Assembly (NCBI GenBank): GCA_030673895.1
Contig: JAUTCR010000070.1
Location: 1 to 64,000, forward strand
From: Verrucomicrobiota bacterium JB023
GTDB lineage: Bacteria; Verrucomicrobiota; Verrucomicrobiia; Verrucomicrobiales; Akkermansiaceae
Direction: 5' to 3'
Length of the DNA: 64,000 nucleotides
The first letter of the stretch is position 1; the number at the start of each line of letters is the position of its first letter. The notes below the pieces were generated by a model. That model searched no databases. It was not told the origin of the DNA and worked only from the letters and a program-made list of their open reading frames with translations. Both the position numbers and the translations under genes were made by a program. Positions 1 to 9,288 of the stretch are shown here, in pieces.

Positions 1-166
1 AGGAGCGACCCGCATGGCTATCGCCCGCGCACTTCTTAAGTTTGATCCCGAGCTTCGTCCCGCTCTCAAGGCTGCCGGCCTCCTGACGCGTGACCCACGG
101 ATGAAAGAACGTAAGAAGCCTGGTCAGCCCGGCGCACGGAAACGTTTCCAGTTCTCCAAGCGTTAA
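1..166 (+). CDS. rpsI: 30S ribosomal protein S9, C-terminal part (gene cut by window start)
   Basis: The open frame enters at base 2 and stops with TAA at 164-166, giving about 54 residues. The tail reads as the classic S9 C-terminus: a [18 protein letters not shown] helix, then [15 protein letters not shown], and a basic end in QFSKR. S9 sits in the head of the small ribosomal subunit and its C-terminal Lys-Arg tail reaches the P-site tRNA. In most bacteria it follows rplM (L13), which would lie just left of the window. A strong terminator follows, so this is the last gene of its transcript. Confidence 0.95.
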   Translation, partial: GATRMAIARALLKFDPELRPALKAAGLLTRDPRMKERKKPGQPGARKRFQFSKR

Positions 167-200
167 TCGCCTGGGAATCTCCACTTTCTTTTCAGGTCGA

Positions 201-227
201 AGCCGCTCTCAAGGGAGCGGCTTTTTT
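201..227 (+). terminator. Rho-independent terminator after rpsI
   Basis: An 8-bp perfect stem (AGCCGCTC at 201-208 with GAGCGGCT at 215-222) encloses a 6-base loop and runs straight into a T-rich tract ending near 227. It lies 35 bases after the rpsI stop. The 196 bases from here to the end of the minus-strand tam gene (424) hold no gene I can support. Confidence 0.92.
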
Positions 228-423
228 ATTGAATGTCAGCATCGCTCGGTCGGACCGGAACCGCGGGGTTGGACCCTTGCGTCATCAGATGCAATACCAG
301 CTTACCGATTCTGATTTTCGCGCGATAGGGTCCGAGGAATGCCTGAACCAGCGGGGCTCGATGTTCGTTGAATGAACGATTCAGGTGGAGGGTGACCGTG
401 GTCGAGGGGGGCTGAGTGTGAAC

Positions 424-3400
424 TCAGAATGAGGCACCGATTGAGAAATGAAATGCGCCTGCGGGGTCCTCATCTGCGGGGTTGAGAGCGTGTCCATACT
501 CAAGGCGGATCGGACCAATCGGTAGATCGACACGAAGGCCCATGCCGACGGCCAGCTTGGGGTCAAAGGAGGGCCAGTTGAGCGACGATTCATCGAGCGA
601 ACCGGCATCAAAGAAGGCCACGCCGTATAAGACTCCGGCGAGCTGGCGAACATACTCGACATTACCATACCAGAAGGATTGCCCACCGCGGGGTACTCCG
701 TCCGACTTTGGTCCCAGTTCACGGGAAGGAAAGGAGCGCACGGAATCGGCACCGCCCAGGAAGTAGCGGAGGTCGACCGGGAAGCCGGTGCCATCGAGAG
801 GCGAAAGGAGGCCGGTCCGCAGGTTGAAGGCCAGTCGCGAGCGATCGCCGATTGGCCAGTGGTAGGCTGCTTGCGCTTCCAGGCGTAAGAAGAGGTTGGG
901 AGTGTCGGCGCCAACGCCGCCGAATTCGGCCCGCACGCGGGAGTAAAATCCTTCGCCGGGAGAGACAGGCGAGTCCCGGTCATCGTAGATCCATGTGGCT
1001 CCGACAGTTGCTAAAAGATAGTTCGTCGCTCCCAAGGATTCGGTGGAGAGGTCTTCCCCACTGACCGTTGAGAAGGAAAGAAGCGAATCCAGCTCCAATT
1101 GATTGCGGTCGTCGATGTCGTAGCCCAGGGTGAACCCAAGTCCAGACTCCAACTTACTATATTCGTCGTATGTCCGGCTCAGAATAAAGGCCCGGGGAGT
1201 CGCGCGTAGGTCGTAACCCAGGAAAAATGGATCCGTCACTGAGACCTCGCCAAGAAAGCCGATACCGGAATATTCCGCCGCCGCATTGAAGTTGTAGAGC
1301 TTATCGAGAAAATTACGATCATAGTAGGACGCTCCGACGATGAAGCCCTCGAACGATCCGGCACCCAGGTTGTAGGAGAAACCTTGGGGATCTCCCTCCT
1401 GGAGATGGAGCGTCGCGGTGATGGTGCCATCCTCCCGATTCGTCTCCCGTTCCGTATTGACGGACTCGAACGCGCCAGTGGCTTGCAGGGTCTTTTGCAC
1501 CCGGTCGATTGTCTCCTGGTCGTATGGCTCGCCAATCTGGCGATCGAGCCGTTTCTGGACGCGGTCGAGATCGATGTCGGGAGCACCCGAGAGGACGGCG
1601 CGACGCAAGCGGTACTTGCGACCCGGGTCGACGCCCAAGGTGAGTCGGGTCTGCCCATTTTCATGTTCTGCGGCGAGAAAGGTTTCGACGAATTGAAAGC
1701 CCCGATCGCGCAAGCGGGCAGCAGGACGCTCGCGAAGCTGGCGGAGGGTGGAAGCGGTTGCCTCCCGGCCGATGTAGGAATTGAGGAGCGAGCGGATCGT
1801 TTCCTCATCCTCCGGGATCGTGCCTTCGATGGTGAGGCTTGAGATGGTGTGCAGAGCGCCGGGATTGACGGTGAGGCTTAGATCGACAGTGCGCTTGGCT
1901 TCGTCAAAGGTTGGCTCATTGATGGTGATACTGGCCTTCCAGTAGCCAAGGGAGCGAAGGTAATCGCGGGCACTGTCGGTGGCCTCCTCGACTTCCGATT
2001 GAATGTAAGGAGTCTCCGTATCTCCAAGGAGGGTACTGCCTGTATAGTAGAGAGTCATCTCCTCTTCGCTCTCATCGGGGGCTCCGATGAAGTTGACTTC
2101 ATCGATGGTGTAGCGCGGGCCGGAATCGACGGTGAGAACGATCGATTGACGATCCGCTGGGATTCGCCAAGTGAGGTTGACGGCCGAGTAGCCCTCTTTT
2201 TCCAGCAGGCGACGAACGAGAAAGTCGGCATCATCGGCGCTGGCCCGGTCCGGAGGGCGGGAGGTAATGAAGTCGAGTCGGCCCGCCAGCTGGGTGAGAA
2301 CCTCCTCCTCGGTCATTCCCTGCAGGCCAACGATCCGCACCTGGGTACGCCCTCCGCCATCTGCGGGCGGCGTTCTAGGCGATACATCGGTATCATCGGA
2401 AGGTCGATCGGGACCGCCAAACTGGAGCACATAGCGGGTAAGAAGCCGCGTGTTGTTCTCGCTATCAACCGAGGCGGAGACGAACCATTTCTCCGTTTCA
2501 GGCACGGGGACGGTGATGGAATTTCGTTTCTTTCCGGTGAAGGGATCGGAGCCGGCGACTTGGAACTCGACATCCTTGAGCGGCTCGGCAAGAGGGCGGA
2601 GATACTTGTAAGTGAAGGTGCCGGGAGGCGCGAGGCGGACTCGCTCGATGAGAAGTTGGAAGAGCTTGTTGCGCGCGGTGTCCGTATCTTCCAAGCCTTC
2701 AGGCGTGACCCCGGTGGCGAGAAGGGTGATGATTTCGTTCTCCGGCAAGGGTGGAGAAGACGTGAATGCGATCTCCGGGGAGGTTGCCTTACCGCTCACA
2801 AACAGGTCGATATCGTAGGGACTGATTCGAGACTCTGCGAGAATCTCCAGACTGGGAATGAAGCCTCCGCCGGGGGTGAAGATCGCCTGCCCTCCGTCGA
2901 TAGTGAGCTTCGAGAAGGGGAGATTGGCGGAAAAGTCGCGAATGGTGAGGGTGCCATCCAGTTGAGGGCGACCCAAGGTGCCTGACGCATTGACGGCGCC
3001 AGTTACCTGACCCTCCGTGAGGTTGCCCCGCACGAGAAAGGGGTCGGTGGTGGTAGCGCGAGCACTGATAGTCCAGGAGGCAAAGGGCTCGGGCAGTGGA
3101 ATTCGGGCTCCTCCGCCGCGCGACGGACGCCCGAGAGAGGGCAGGGAAGGCGCCTTGGGCACCGAAACCGGGACGCCAACGGGCAGAAGCTCCACGTCCT
3201 TGTAAAAAAGCGACTCGACGACACCGATCTCAGCCTCCAAGCGGGCTGAATCCATCGGCCCCCGGAGGCGAATTCGCGCGTCTGCCCGCGAGTTGATGTT
3301 ATCATCCCGCCAGACGAGGGCATTGTCGGCTTCAAGGGTCAGATCGAGGGTTGGATTGCTTGTATCAGCGATTCCCACAGTTCCGGAAATATCGAAGACT

Positions 3401-5958
3401 CCTCCCTCGGCAGCGAGCGTGGAGGGGAGGATGGTGATTGTCTGTCCAGAGAAGCGAGCGCGCAACGTTGTCTCGCGCAGGCGGTCAAAGCGGGGGAGAT
3501 CGAGGCGGGCGCGGGGCATATCCACCTCAAGCGACCCTTCAATGACAGGCGAGCGGAAGGTCCCATTGGCAGTGATCTCCACGCTGGCGGTCCCGGTGAC
3601 CGACTTCACGACCGGGGATAAGGTGGTCACCTCGCCCAGATCCACCGAGGGTGCGGAAGCTCGGAAATTGAAAGGCTCGGCAAGGAAAGAGTCGGGTTCT
3701 TCAACCCATTGCCGGGGGCGGAAGCCGGTGTTGCCTTCGATGGCGATGGTCTCCCTGCCAGCTGGTGTGATGGTGCCTCCGATGGTGAGGGATTTTCCTG
3801 CTGTGGCCCACGATAGCGAGGCGTCAGTGGGAGGAAGTTGGGAGACGGACTCATAGGTTGCGTCGTTAAGTTGAAGGCGTCCGTCGAGAGAGGGTTGTGC
3901 CGGGGAGCCGGTGACTCTCGTTTCCACCGAGACGATGCCATCGAGACCCTCCGGGACAGGAAGGGCGAAAAGGGCCGCGGTTTCAGGGATATTCAGCCTA
4001 TTAGCCGTGAGCTCGAGATTCCAAGCCTCGGTCTGGGCGAGATAGGCCTCGGGGTCGAGTTGGTCGGGATCGAGAGGGAGAGAGGCCTTGCCGGTCAGGA
4101 TTTCCTGACCTGCCTTGTCAATGGCAAGCCTGGGCACATCCAAGCGTTGGCCGTCCCACGAGAGGCTTCCGGTGAAGCGCTGGTCAGTTTGGGATAGCTC
4201 AAGAGTCGGAATGGTGACCCGGCTCAGGCCGTTGTAAGAGCCCCTCAGGTCAATTGATACCGGAGGCTGATCCTGGACAACGAGACGGGTCTCCTCGACA
4301 GTCAAAGCGCCTTGATGGGAATCCTGCTCTTGGAGCGACCCCGAGCCTTCCCAATCCAGTGAGATGGTACCGGAAAGACTGAGATCGGGGTTGGCGAGGC
4401 CAATGAATGGTTGCAAGGCATCGGCTAGAAAACGTTCCGCCTCAATGACCCCCTGATAGGTCTGCGACTCCTGCTGGTAGGTGGCTTCCGCTCGTAGGAA
4501 GGAGTCCTCGTCCTGCTCAAGGCGCAACGTGGCCTCCACGGGTGAGTCGAGGCTGTCGAGGGCGAGATTCAGCTCACCGCGCGGGAAGTCGGCTTCGCCC
4601 CAATTTAGGTTGGTGAGGTCCAGCCGGGCGTCAGTGGGCCCGAGGCCTTCTTCCGCCAAGGCAACGGTGGCGGTGAGGCTGGTAGCACCACTCGGCCAGC
4701 CGTCATCGGGAGGCGATAGGTCAAAATGAGGCTGGAGCGTCGTAAGAAGGCTGTCCACCGAAGGAATGCCGGCCTCGAGGTCGAAGCTCAGCTTTTGCCA
4801 AGCGGAAGAGGATTCGATGAGATCGGCGGGAAGCTGTGCGAGAATTGCCAGCGTAACTGGTTCATCCGACAGGGAGAACACCAGATTGGAGTTCGCTGTG
4901 AGCCCTTGTTTTTGGAGTTCGACCTGCAAATCCGGGAGGCCTCGCGATTGCCATTCGGTGGCTTCCAGTCCGAGCGAAAGCGCAGCTTCCCAGTTGGCAA
5001 AGGGTTCCTTGAAATTGCGGATTTCCGCTTGGAGAGCATTCAGGCGCGTTGTTAGCGGAGGAGGCTCGGGGAGAAATTGATAGAAAGGTTCCAGCGCGAG
5101 GGGAGGATTGGCTAGCGTCGCGCGCGCGAAAGTCGCTCCATCGCTCTGGATTTGCAACAAGCTGTCCATCAGGCGGATGGTGCCGTCCGCCGCATAAGCG
5201 GGCTGATACTGGGCGGCGAGTGATTCGATGGAGACATCCCGGGCTGCGGTGAAGGACGCGATGTCGAATTGGCCCTCTGTCCAGGTGATGGAGGCATCGG
5301 GCGGTTGGCTAACCTTGTTTTGGAAATCGGTCAGCGTTCCGTGATCCAAGGTGATGGTGTCGCTGCCCGCAGCATGCGCAAGTGAGGCTTGTTCGAGGCG
5401 ATAGTAGTTCTCCTCCGCGCGATGGATATGGAGGTCGAGAGAGCGAACTTGGATTTCGGGATGGAGTGCGATTCCCCGATACTTTTCCAGCAACTCGGGT
5501 AAGGGGGTGGATTCCTTCGGCTCCTCTTCTTCCTTGGGTGAGCTTTGCGAGAGGTCGAGGTCGATGACCAGAGAGTCTGCGGTGAGTGAGTTGAGCTTGA
5601 GATCCTTGAGTTCGAGCAGGTCGTAGTCGAGTTGCAAGTTCTCGGCTTGAAGGCTCTTCAAGGGAGAGGTTTCGGAAGAGAGCTCCAGCGACTCGATGAG
5701 CGGACCGCTCCAGAGTGAACCTGAGATCTCGAAGTCGGCCTCGAAGCCTGCTTTTTCAAGAAAGCCGGGTCCGTAGGTGTTGGCAATCCAGCGAAAACCG
5801 GGCCCACCAAGCCAGAGGATGAGTGCAATCAAGGCGAGAGCTCCTACGAGGGTGACACGAAGAAACCACTTTAGGCAGCCGCCTTTTTTCTTTGCATTTT
5901 CATCTGGCTCGGAATCAGTCACCGACGGCACTATCGCGTGAAATGTGCCAAGGGGCAA
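424..5958 (-). CDS. Giant fused TamB-TamA (AsmA/DUF490 + Omp85) envelope protein
   Basis: The 1844-residue protein begins with a short basic cytoplasmic stretch and one membrane helix (about residues 29-51), as TamB does. Residues about 60-1190 are long, beta-rich, repetitive AsmA/TamB-like sequence that ends in the TamB C-terminal domain (ANGELATGVTPE-like region and a predicted barrel-facing tail). Residues about 1205-1515 look like POTRA modules (GLQGMTEEEV, VDSGPRYTIDEV, EGDPQGFSYNLG), and residues about 1520-1844 are an Omp85 16-strand barrel with the YFLGGADSVRSFPSRELG motif and a terminal aromatic (GASF). In proteobacteria TamA (outer-membrane Omp85) and TamB (inner-membrane-anchored bridge) are separate proteins serving envelope assembly and phospholipid transport. 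Here both functions are one polypeptide that would span the periplasm. It is divergently transcribed from 6025. A GTG start near residue 13 is possible. Confidence 0.85.
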   Translation of the reverse strand: MPLGTFHAIVPSVTDSEPDENAKKKGGCLKWFLRVTLVGALALIALILWLGGPGFRWIANTYGPGFLEKAGFEADFEISGSLWSGPLIESLELSSETSPLKSLQAENLQLDYDLLELKDLKLNSLTADSLVIDLDLSQSSPKEEEEPKESTPLPELLEKYRGIALHPEIQVRSLDLHIHRAEENYYRLEQASLAHAAGSDTITLDHGTLTDFQNKVSQPPDASITWTEGQFDIASFTAARDVSIESLAAQYQPAYAADGTIRLMDSLLQIQSDGATFARATLANPPLALEPFYQFLPEPPPLTTRLNALQAEIRNFKEPFANWEAALSLGLEATEWQSRGLPDLQVELQKQGLTANSNLVFSLSDEPVTLAILAQLPADLIESSSAWQKLSFDLEAGIPSVDSLLTTLQPHFDLSPPDDGWPSGATSLTATVALAEEGLGPTDARLDLTNLNWGEADFPRGELNLALDSLDSPVEATLRLEQDEDSFLRAEATYQQESQTYQGVIEAERFLADALQPFIGLANPDLSLSGTISLDWEGSGSLQEQDSHQGALTVEETRLVVQDQPPVSIDLRGSYNGLSRVTIPTLELSQTDQRFTGSLSWDGQRLDVPRLAIDKAGQEILTGKASLPLDPDQLDPEAYLAQTEAWNLELTANRLNIPETAALFALPVPEGLDGIVSVETRVTGSPAQPSLDGRLQLNDATYESVSQLPPTDASLSWATAGKSLTIGGTITPAGRETIAIEGNTGFRPRQWVEEPDSFLAEPFNFRASAPSVDLGEVTTLSPVVKSVTGTASVEITANGTFRSPVIEGSLEVDMPRARLDLPRFDRLRETTLRARFSGQTITILPSTLAAEGGVFDISGTVGIADTSNPTLDLTLEADNALVWRDDNINSRADARIRLRGPMDSARLEAEIGVVESLFYKDVELLPVGVPVSVPKAPSLPSLGRPSRGGGARIPLPEPFASWTISARATTTDPFLVRGNLTEGQVTGAVNASGTLGRPQLDGTLTIRDFSANLPFSKLTIDGGQAIFTPGGGFIPSLEILAESRISPYDIDLFVSGKATSPEIAFTSSPPLPENEIITLLATGVTPEGLEDTDTARNKLFQLLIERVRLAPPGTFTYKYLRPLAEPLKDVEFQVAGSDPFTGKKRNSITVPVPETEKWFVSASVDSENNTRLLTRYVLQFGGPDRPSDDTDVSPRTPPADGGGRTQVRIVGLQGMTEEEVLTQLAGRLDFITSRPPDRASADDADFLVRRLLEKEGYSAVNLTWRIPADRQSIVLTVDSGPRYTIDEVNFIGAPDESEEEMTLYYTGSTLLGDTETPYIQSEVEEATDSARDYLRSLGYWKASITINEPTFDEAKRTVDLSLTVNPGALHTISSLTIEGTIPEDEETIRSLLNSYIGREATASTLRQLRERPAARLRDRGFQFVETFLAAEHENGQTRLTLGVDPGRKYRLRRAVLSGAPDIDLDRVQKRLDRQIGEPYDQETIDRVQKTLQATGAFESVNTERETNREDGTITATLHLQEGDPQGFSYNLGAGSFEGFIVGASYYDRNFLDKLYNFNAAAEYSGIGFLGEVSVTDPFFLGYDLRATPRAFILSRTYDEYSKLESGLGFTLGYDIDDRNQLELDSLLSFSTVSGEDLSTESLGATNYLLATVGATWIYDDRDSPVSPGEGFYSRVRAEFGGVGADTPNLFLRLEAQAAYHWPIGDRSRLAFNLRTGLLSPLDGTGFPVDLRYFLGGADSVRSFPSRELGPKSDGVPRGGQSFWYGNVEYVRQLAGVLYGVAFFDAGSLDESSLNWPSFDPKLAVGMGLRVDLPIGPIRLEYGHALNPADEDPAGAFHFSIGASF

Positions 5959-6024
5959 AGCGAGAGAAAGCCATTATTTGGTGAGACTTGCAGCAGAGGA
6001 GATAAGAACCTTACATGACAGAGT

Positions 6025-6444
6025 ATGGCAGTTTGCACGGGAAACCTTGAAATAGAGACGAGGGGGAAGGGAACCTACGGAATCACCGGCCAGGTGGCTC
6101 GATTCGTCGAAACCACTGGAATTAGCAACGGGACGGTCACGGTCTTCGTTCAGCATACCAGTGCCTCCCTTGTCCTAATGGAGAATGCCGACCCCAGCGC
6201 TCGGCATGACCTGCATGAGTTCTTCGAGCAATTGGTTCCGGAGGACGGGGAAGGTTACACCCACACCGACGAGGGGCCTGACGACATGACCAGTCATATC
6301 CGGATGACCTTGACGGGGAGTAGTGAGGTGATTCCCATCGTCAATGGGCGAATGGTGCTGGGGACCTGGCAGGGGATATTTCTTTTCGAGCATCGCCGCG
6401 CAAGGCATCGGCGACAGATCGTGCTCACCGTGATGGGTGAGTGA
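6025..6444 (+). CDS. YjbQ / UPF0047 family protein (secondary thiamine-phosphate synthase-like)
   Basis: The protein has 139 residues, the usual length of the family. Recognisable landmarks are the central HTSASLVLMENADP block, the conserved HDL, the MTSHIR stretch with a histidine, the LGTWQGIFLFEHR signature and the VTVMGE end. Family members form trimers with a metal- or phosphate-binding pocket lined by conserved histidines. E. coli YjbQ has weak thiamine-phosphate synthase activity in vivo, but its true role is unsettled. It starts 66 bases from the divergent tam fusion gene and is followed 45 bases later by nadC, with which it may be co-transcribed. Confidence 0.9.
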   Translation: MAVCTGNLEIETRGKGTYGITGQVARFVETTGISNGTVTVFVQHTSASLVLMENADPSARHDLHEFFEQLVPEDGEGYTHTDEGPDDMTSHIRMTLTGSSEVIPIVNGRMVLGTWQGIFLFEHRRARHRRQIVLTVMGE

Positions 6445-6489
6445 TTCTTCACTGGTCACCAGCGCGGTCCGAATCTAAAGGGAACTGAG

Positions 6490-7335
6490 ATGGACGAAGG
6501 AGTTTCCCGACTAATTGACCTAGCTCTCGCAGAGGATATTGGAAGTGGCGATGTCACCTCGGAGTATTTCGTGCCGGCCGACAGCCGGTCCCGCGCCTAC
6601 ATTCGGGCGAGGGAAGAGGGTGTCATCGCGGGGACCGAGGTAGCGGCGGAGGTCTTCCGGCGGGTCGATGGAGACACGGAGGTGAAAATCCTGCTGCAAG
6701 ACGGAGCGAGGGTCGTCGAGGGCGCACTGGTCATGGAGATTCAGGGAAGCTCCCGTAGCGTGCTGACTGGTGAGCGGGTAGCGCTGAACTTTCTACAACG
6801 CCTCAGCGGGGTGGCCACCCTCACCCGCCGCTTCGTCGACGAAATCAAGGGAACGGGTGCCCGCATCCTTGATACGAGAAAAACCACGCCCGGGTGGCGG
6901 CTGCTCGAGAAGGCTGCCGTGGTAGCCGGGGGAGGCTCCAATCATCGCATGGGGCTCTATGACCGAGCGATGGTGAAGGACAATCACCTTGCTGCCGAAG
7001 GGGGACTGGATGCCTTACAGAAGGCCATCAAGCAGCTTGGTGAGGAAATGCCCGGAGTCGGGGTGGAGCTGGAGGCCGATCATCTCCAGCAAGTCGAAGC
7101 CTTTTTGAAGTTGAAGGGGGTGGACCAGATTCTCCTCGATAACATGAGTCTGGATGAGCTGAAGACGGCGGTTTCCCTGCGACGGGGGGGGACGCCCTTC
7201 CTTGAGGCAAGCGGGGGAGTCAAGCTCGACACCGTGCGTGCCATCGCGGAAACAGGGGTGGACTTTGTTTCAGTCGGCGCAGTGACGCATTCTGCGGTGG
7301 GATTGGACCTTGGTCTGGATTTCATGGAAGGATAG
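6490..7335 (+). CDS. nadC: Nicotinate-nucleotide pyrophosphorylase (quinolinate phosphoribosyltransferase)
   Basis: The 281-residue cytosolic enzyme converts quinolinate and PRPP to nicotinate mononucleotide, CO2 and pyrophosphate in de novo NAD synthesis. Diagnostic motifs are DIGSGDVTSE near the N-terminus, LNFLQRLSGVAT, the substrate-binding DTRKTTPGWR (around residue 125), the GGGSNHRMGLYD loop, MVKDNH, the VELEAD strand, LLDNMS and EASGGV followed by GVDFVSVGAVTHS. Length and motifs match the family well. The upstream neighbour is YjbQ. The following small gene begins 54 bases later. No other NAD biosynthesis genes are nearby. Confidence 0.96.
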   Translation: MDEGVSRLIDLALAEDIGSGDVTSEYFVPADSRSRAYIRAREEGVIAGTEVAAEVFRRVDGDTEVKILLQDGARVVEGALVMEIQGSSRSVLTGERVALNFLQRLSGVATLTRRFVDEIKGTGARILDTRKTTPGWRLLEKAAVVAGGGSNHRMGLYDRAMVKDNHLAAEGGLDALQKAIKQLGEEMPGVGVELEADHLQQVEAFLKLKGVDQILLDNMSLDELKTAVSLRRGGTPFLEASGGVKLDTVRAIAETGVDFVSVGAVTHSAVGLDLGLDFMEG

Positions 7336-7389
7336 TTCGATGAACATGCCTAAGCTCGACACCGTCGACGGGGCATCTAGAATCACGCA

Positions 7390-7719
7390 ATGAGCGAGAT
7401 GGATAAGGGCGATCAGCCCTTGGATCAGTTGATGGAAAAGTGGGGGCTCGCCAATAACGAGCTGGTCGAGGCTTCCACCGAGCAATTGACCCACAAGCAG
7501 GTTCAGAAGGCCCGCAAGGGGCGACGGCTGACCCTTAAGATGATGATGAAGGTGACGCGTGCCTTCAATGTCGCCATCTGGTATCGGCTCTCCAAGGAAG
7601 AGAAGGAGGCCTACTTCGAATACGGATGGAAGCACCTCTTTAACTACGCCAAGGGTTTCGAGGCCGGGTGGCAGGACCCTAATGATGAACTGATTGCTGC
7701 CCGCAGCGATGGCGATTGA
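7390..7719 (+). CDS. Small conserved-looking protein with HTH-like N-terminal region
   Basis: The 109-residue, soluble, charged protein is not one I can name. Residues about 11-60 (LDQLMEKWGLANNELVEAS ... QVQKARKGRRLTLKMMMKV) have the spacing of a helix-turn-helix of the Cro/C1 type: a helix, the 'xxNELVEAS' turn and a 'kARKGRRLTLKMMMK' recognition-like helix. The C-terminal half (YRLSKEEKEAYFEYGWKHLFNYAKGFE) is aromatic and helical. The stop codon overlaps the start of the next gene by 11 bases, so the two are probably translated from one message. A regulatory or DNA-binding role is a guess from the fold. Confidence 0.7.
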   Translation: MSEMDKGDQPLDQLMEKWGLANNELVEASTEQLTHKQVQKARKGRRLTLKMMMKVTRAFNVAIWYRLSKEEKEAYFEYGWKHLFNYAKGFEAGWQDPNDELIAARSDGD

Positions 7720-8665
7720 GATTCGAGGAGGTGGGCTGGCCGGCTGTGCGCTTGGCTGGCGCTTGTGGGAGCGGGGCATTCCGTTCTTTATGACGGGAGA
7801 AGCGCGCCAAGGGGCCTCATGGGTCTCGGCAGGTCTGGTCAATCCAATCGCGGGTCGGAGCTTGAACCTGACGAGCGACAACCGGACTGCGATTCAGGAG
7901 GCGAAAGCCTTTTTTCATCAGGTGGAAGAGCGGGTCGGCAGACGTATCTGGCATGAATGCCCGGTGCTGCGATTCTTCGCGAATGAAGCCGAACGCCAGA
8001 AGTTTGAGCGGCGGAAGGAAGCCTTTGGTGATTGGCTTGAGGAGGTCCTCGACGAGTCCGGTTACCCCGGAATGGGTGATGCGGGTGCTGCCTTGATTGC
8101 AGGCGGCGGATGGCTCGATGTAAGAGCTTATCTTCAAGCCTCGTGGGCTTTCTTTGCACAACAGAATCAAGCCCCAGGCGCTGGCGAATCCCGGCTGGTG
8201 ATTCACTGCGGAGGGAGTCGCGATCTGACGACTGGCGTGCTGGCAACTTTGGAAAGCCGCCCCGCCAAGGGGGAGATCCTGACGGTGGAGGTGCCGGGGT
8301 GGGGGGAGAGCCGAATCCTCAATCGAGGTGGTTGGGTCGTTCCGCTGGGTAACGATCGGTTCCGGGTCGGCTCCACCTACAGTTGGGATCACTTGGATGA
8401 AGAGCCGACGGAAGAAGGTCGCAGCGAGCTGCTCACCTTGTTGCGTCAGTTCACCTCTTTACCTTGCTCTATCGTTGAGCACGTGGCTGCGGTGCGTCCT
8501 ATTGTCCGGCGTAGTGAACCGGTCTGGGGTCGCTTGGGAGAGGACGGTGACACTTATTTTTTCAACGGTCTCGGCTCCAAGGGATGCACCTTCGGCCCTA
8601 GAGCTGCAGGGGATTTGGTCGATCAGCTTGAGAAAGATAAAATATTTCCGTTAAAATCATCTTGA
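7709..8665 (+). CDS. FAD-dependent oxidoreductase, DAO / glycine-oxidase-like
   Basis: From the ATG at 7709 the protein has 318 residues and opens with a Rossmann dinucleotide-binding strand ([17 protein letters not shown]; GxGxxG variant GGGLAG), then the DAO-type [18 protein letters not shown] stretch. The C-terminal RVGSTYSWD ... RPIVRRSEP ... [18 protein letters not shown] motif is characteristic of ThiO/MnmC-C-like amine oxidases that bind FAD. The substrate cannot be read from the sequence. A start at 7694 (5 residues longer) is open, but 7709 places the nucleotide-binding strand right at the N-terminus as usual. It overlaps the preceding gene. Confidence 0.85.
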   Translation: MAIEIRGGGLAGCALGWRLWERGIPFFMTGEARQGASWVSAGLVNPIAGRSLNLTSDNRTAIQEAKAFFHQVEERVGRRIWHECPVLRFFANEAERQKFERRKEAFGDWLEEVLDESGYPGMGDAGAALIAGGGWLDVRAYLQASWAFFAQQNQAPGAGESRLVIHCGGSRDLTTGVLATLESRPAKGEILTVEVPGWGESRILNRGGWVVPLGNDRFRVGSTYSWDHLDEEPTEEGRSELLTLLRQFTSLPCSIVEHVAAVRPIVRRSEPVWGRLGEDGDTYFFNGLGSKGCTFGPRAAGDLVDQLEKDKIFPLKSS

Positions 8666-8699
8666 AATCGTTGGCCGTTGCCGTATGCACTCCGCCCCC

Positions 8700-8969
8700 A
8701 TGGCAAGAAAGTGCTGGAAAGCGAGAAACGAGCGCAAGGCGAAGACTGTCGCCCGTTATGCAGATTTGCGTGCAAAGTTGAAGAAGGAGAAAGATTACGT
8801 CGGTCTTTCCATGTTGCCCCGTGATGCAAGCCCGACGCGCTTGGTCAACCGCTGTGAGGTGACCGGACGTCGCCGCGCCTATTTGCGCCGCTTCAAGATG
8901 TCCCGTATTGCCTTCCGGGAATTGGCCAACGCCGGAATGATTCCTGGCGTGACAAAATCGAGCTGGTAA
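8700..8969 (+). CDS. rpsN: 30S ribosomal protein S14, zinc-free type
   Basis: The 89-residue protein starts [13 protein letters not shown] and ends with the universal S14 signature [27 protein letters not shown] split as N-R-C-x-x-T-G-R and the [10 protein letters not shown] tail, finishing KSSW. It lacks the paired CxxC motifs of the short zinc-binding S14, so it is the longer 'C-minus' type. An in-frame ATG at 8685 exists, but the S14 N-terminus supports 8700. The gene stands alone, away from the S10/spc ribosomal cluster where rpsN is often found, and is followed by the FmdB gene 58 bases later. Confidence 0.95.
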   Translation: MARKCWKARNERKAKTVARYADLRAKLKKEKDYVGLSMLPRDASPTRLVNRCEVTGRRRAYLRRFKMSRIAFRELANAGMIPGVTKSSW

Positions 8970-9027
8970 TTAGATTACTGACTCGTCGGGGGATTGCTGA
9001 ACAACAACCCAGCTTTCCCCATAACCA

Positions 9028-9288
9028 ATGCCAATTTACGAATATCAATCTCAAGATCCGGAAAATCCGGATCGAAGTTGCCGCATTTGCTCGAAGGGAT
9101 TCGAGCTGCGGCGCCCTGTCACACGTCCTGCGCTGGAGGTGTGCCCCCTTTGCAAAAATCCCGTTCGCAAGGTGATTAGCCGGGTCAATACCCCGACCAT
9201 CACCAAACCCTTTTCGCCAGTCGATGCTAAGAAGGCTGGCTTTACCGTCCTTCAGAAGAGGGATGAAGGTGTGTTTGAGAAGCTGTGA
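9028..9288 (+). CDS. FmdB-family zinc-ribbon protein
   Basis: The 86-residue protein opens with MPIYEYQ, the signature of the FmdB/CxxC_CXXC_SSSS regulatory-protein family. It carries two CxxC pairs (CRIC at about residues 18-21 and CPLC at about 39-42) that would bind one zinc. The linker between the pairs is unusually basic, and the C-terminus (KKAGFTVLQKRDEGVFEKL) is typical of planctomycete and verrucomicrobial members. Function in the family is not established; FmdB was named as a putative regulator of formamidase. The stop overlaps the next gene's GTG start (GTGA, 4 bases), indicating translational coupling to the transporter. Confidence 0.9.
   Translation: MPIYEYQSQDPENPDRSCRICSKGFELRRPVTRPALEVCPLCKNPVRKVISRVNTPTITKPFSPVDAKKAGFTVLQKRDEGVFEKL

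Noticed and set aside
381-983. Long minus-strand frame of 200 codons
   Set aside because: It overlaps the strongly supported fused TamB-TamA gene in another frame and has a Ser/Pro/Arg-rich composition typical of an overlapping spurious frame.
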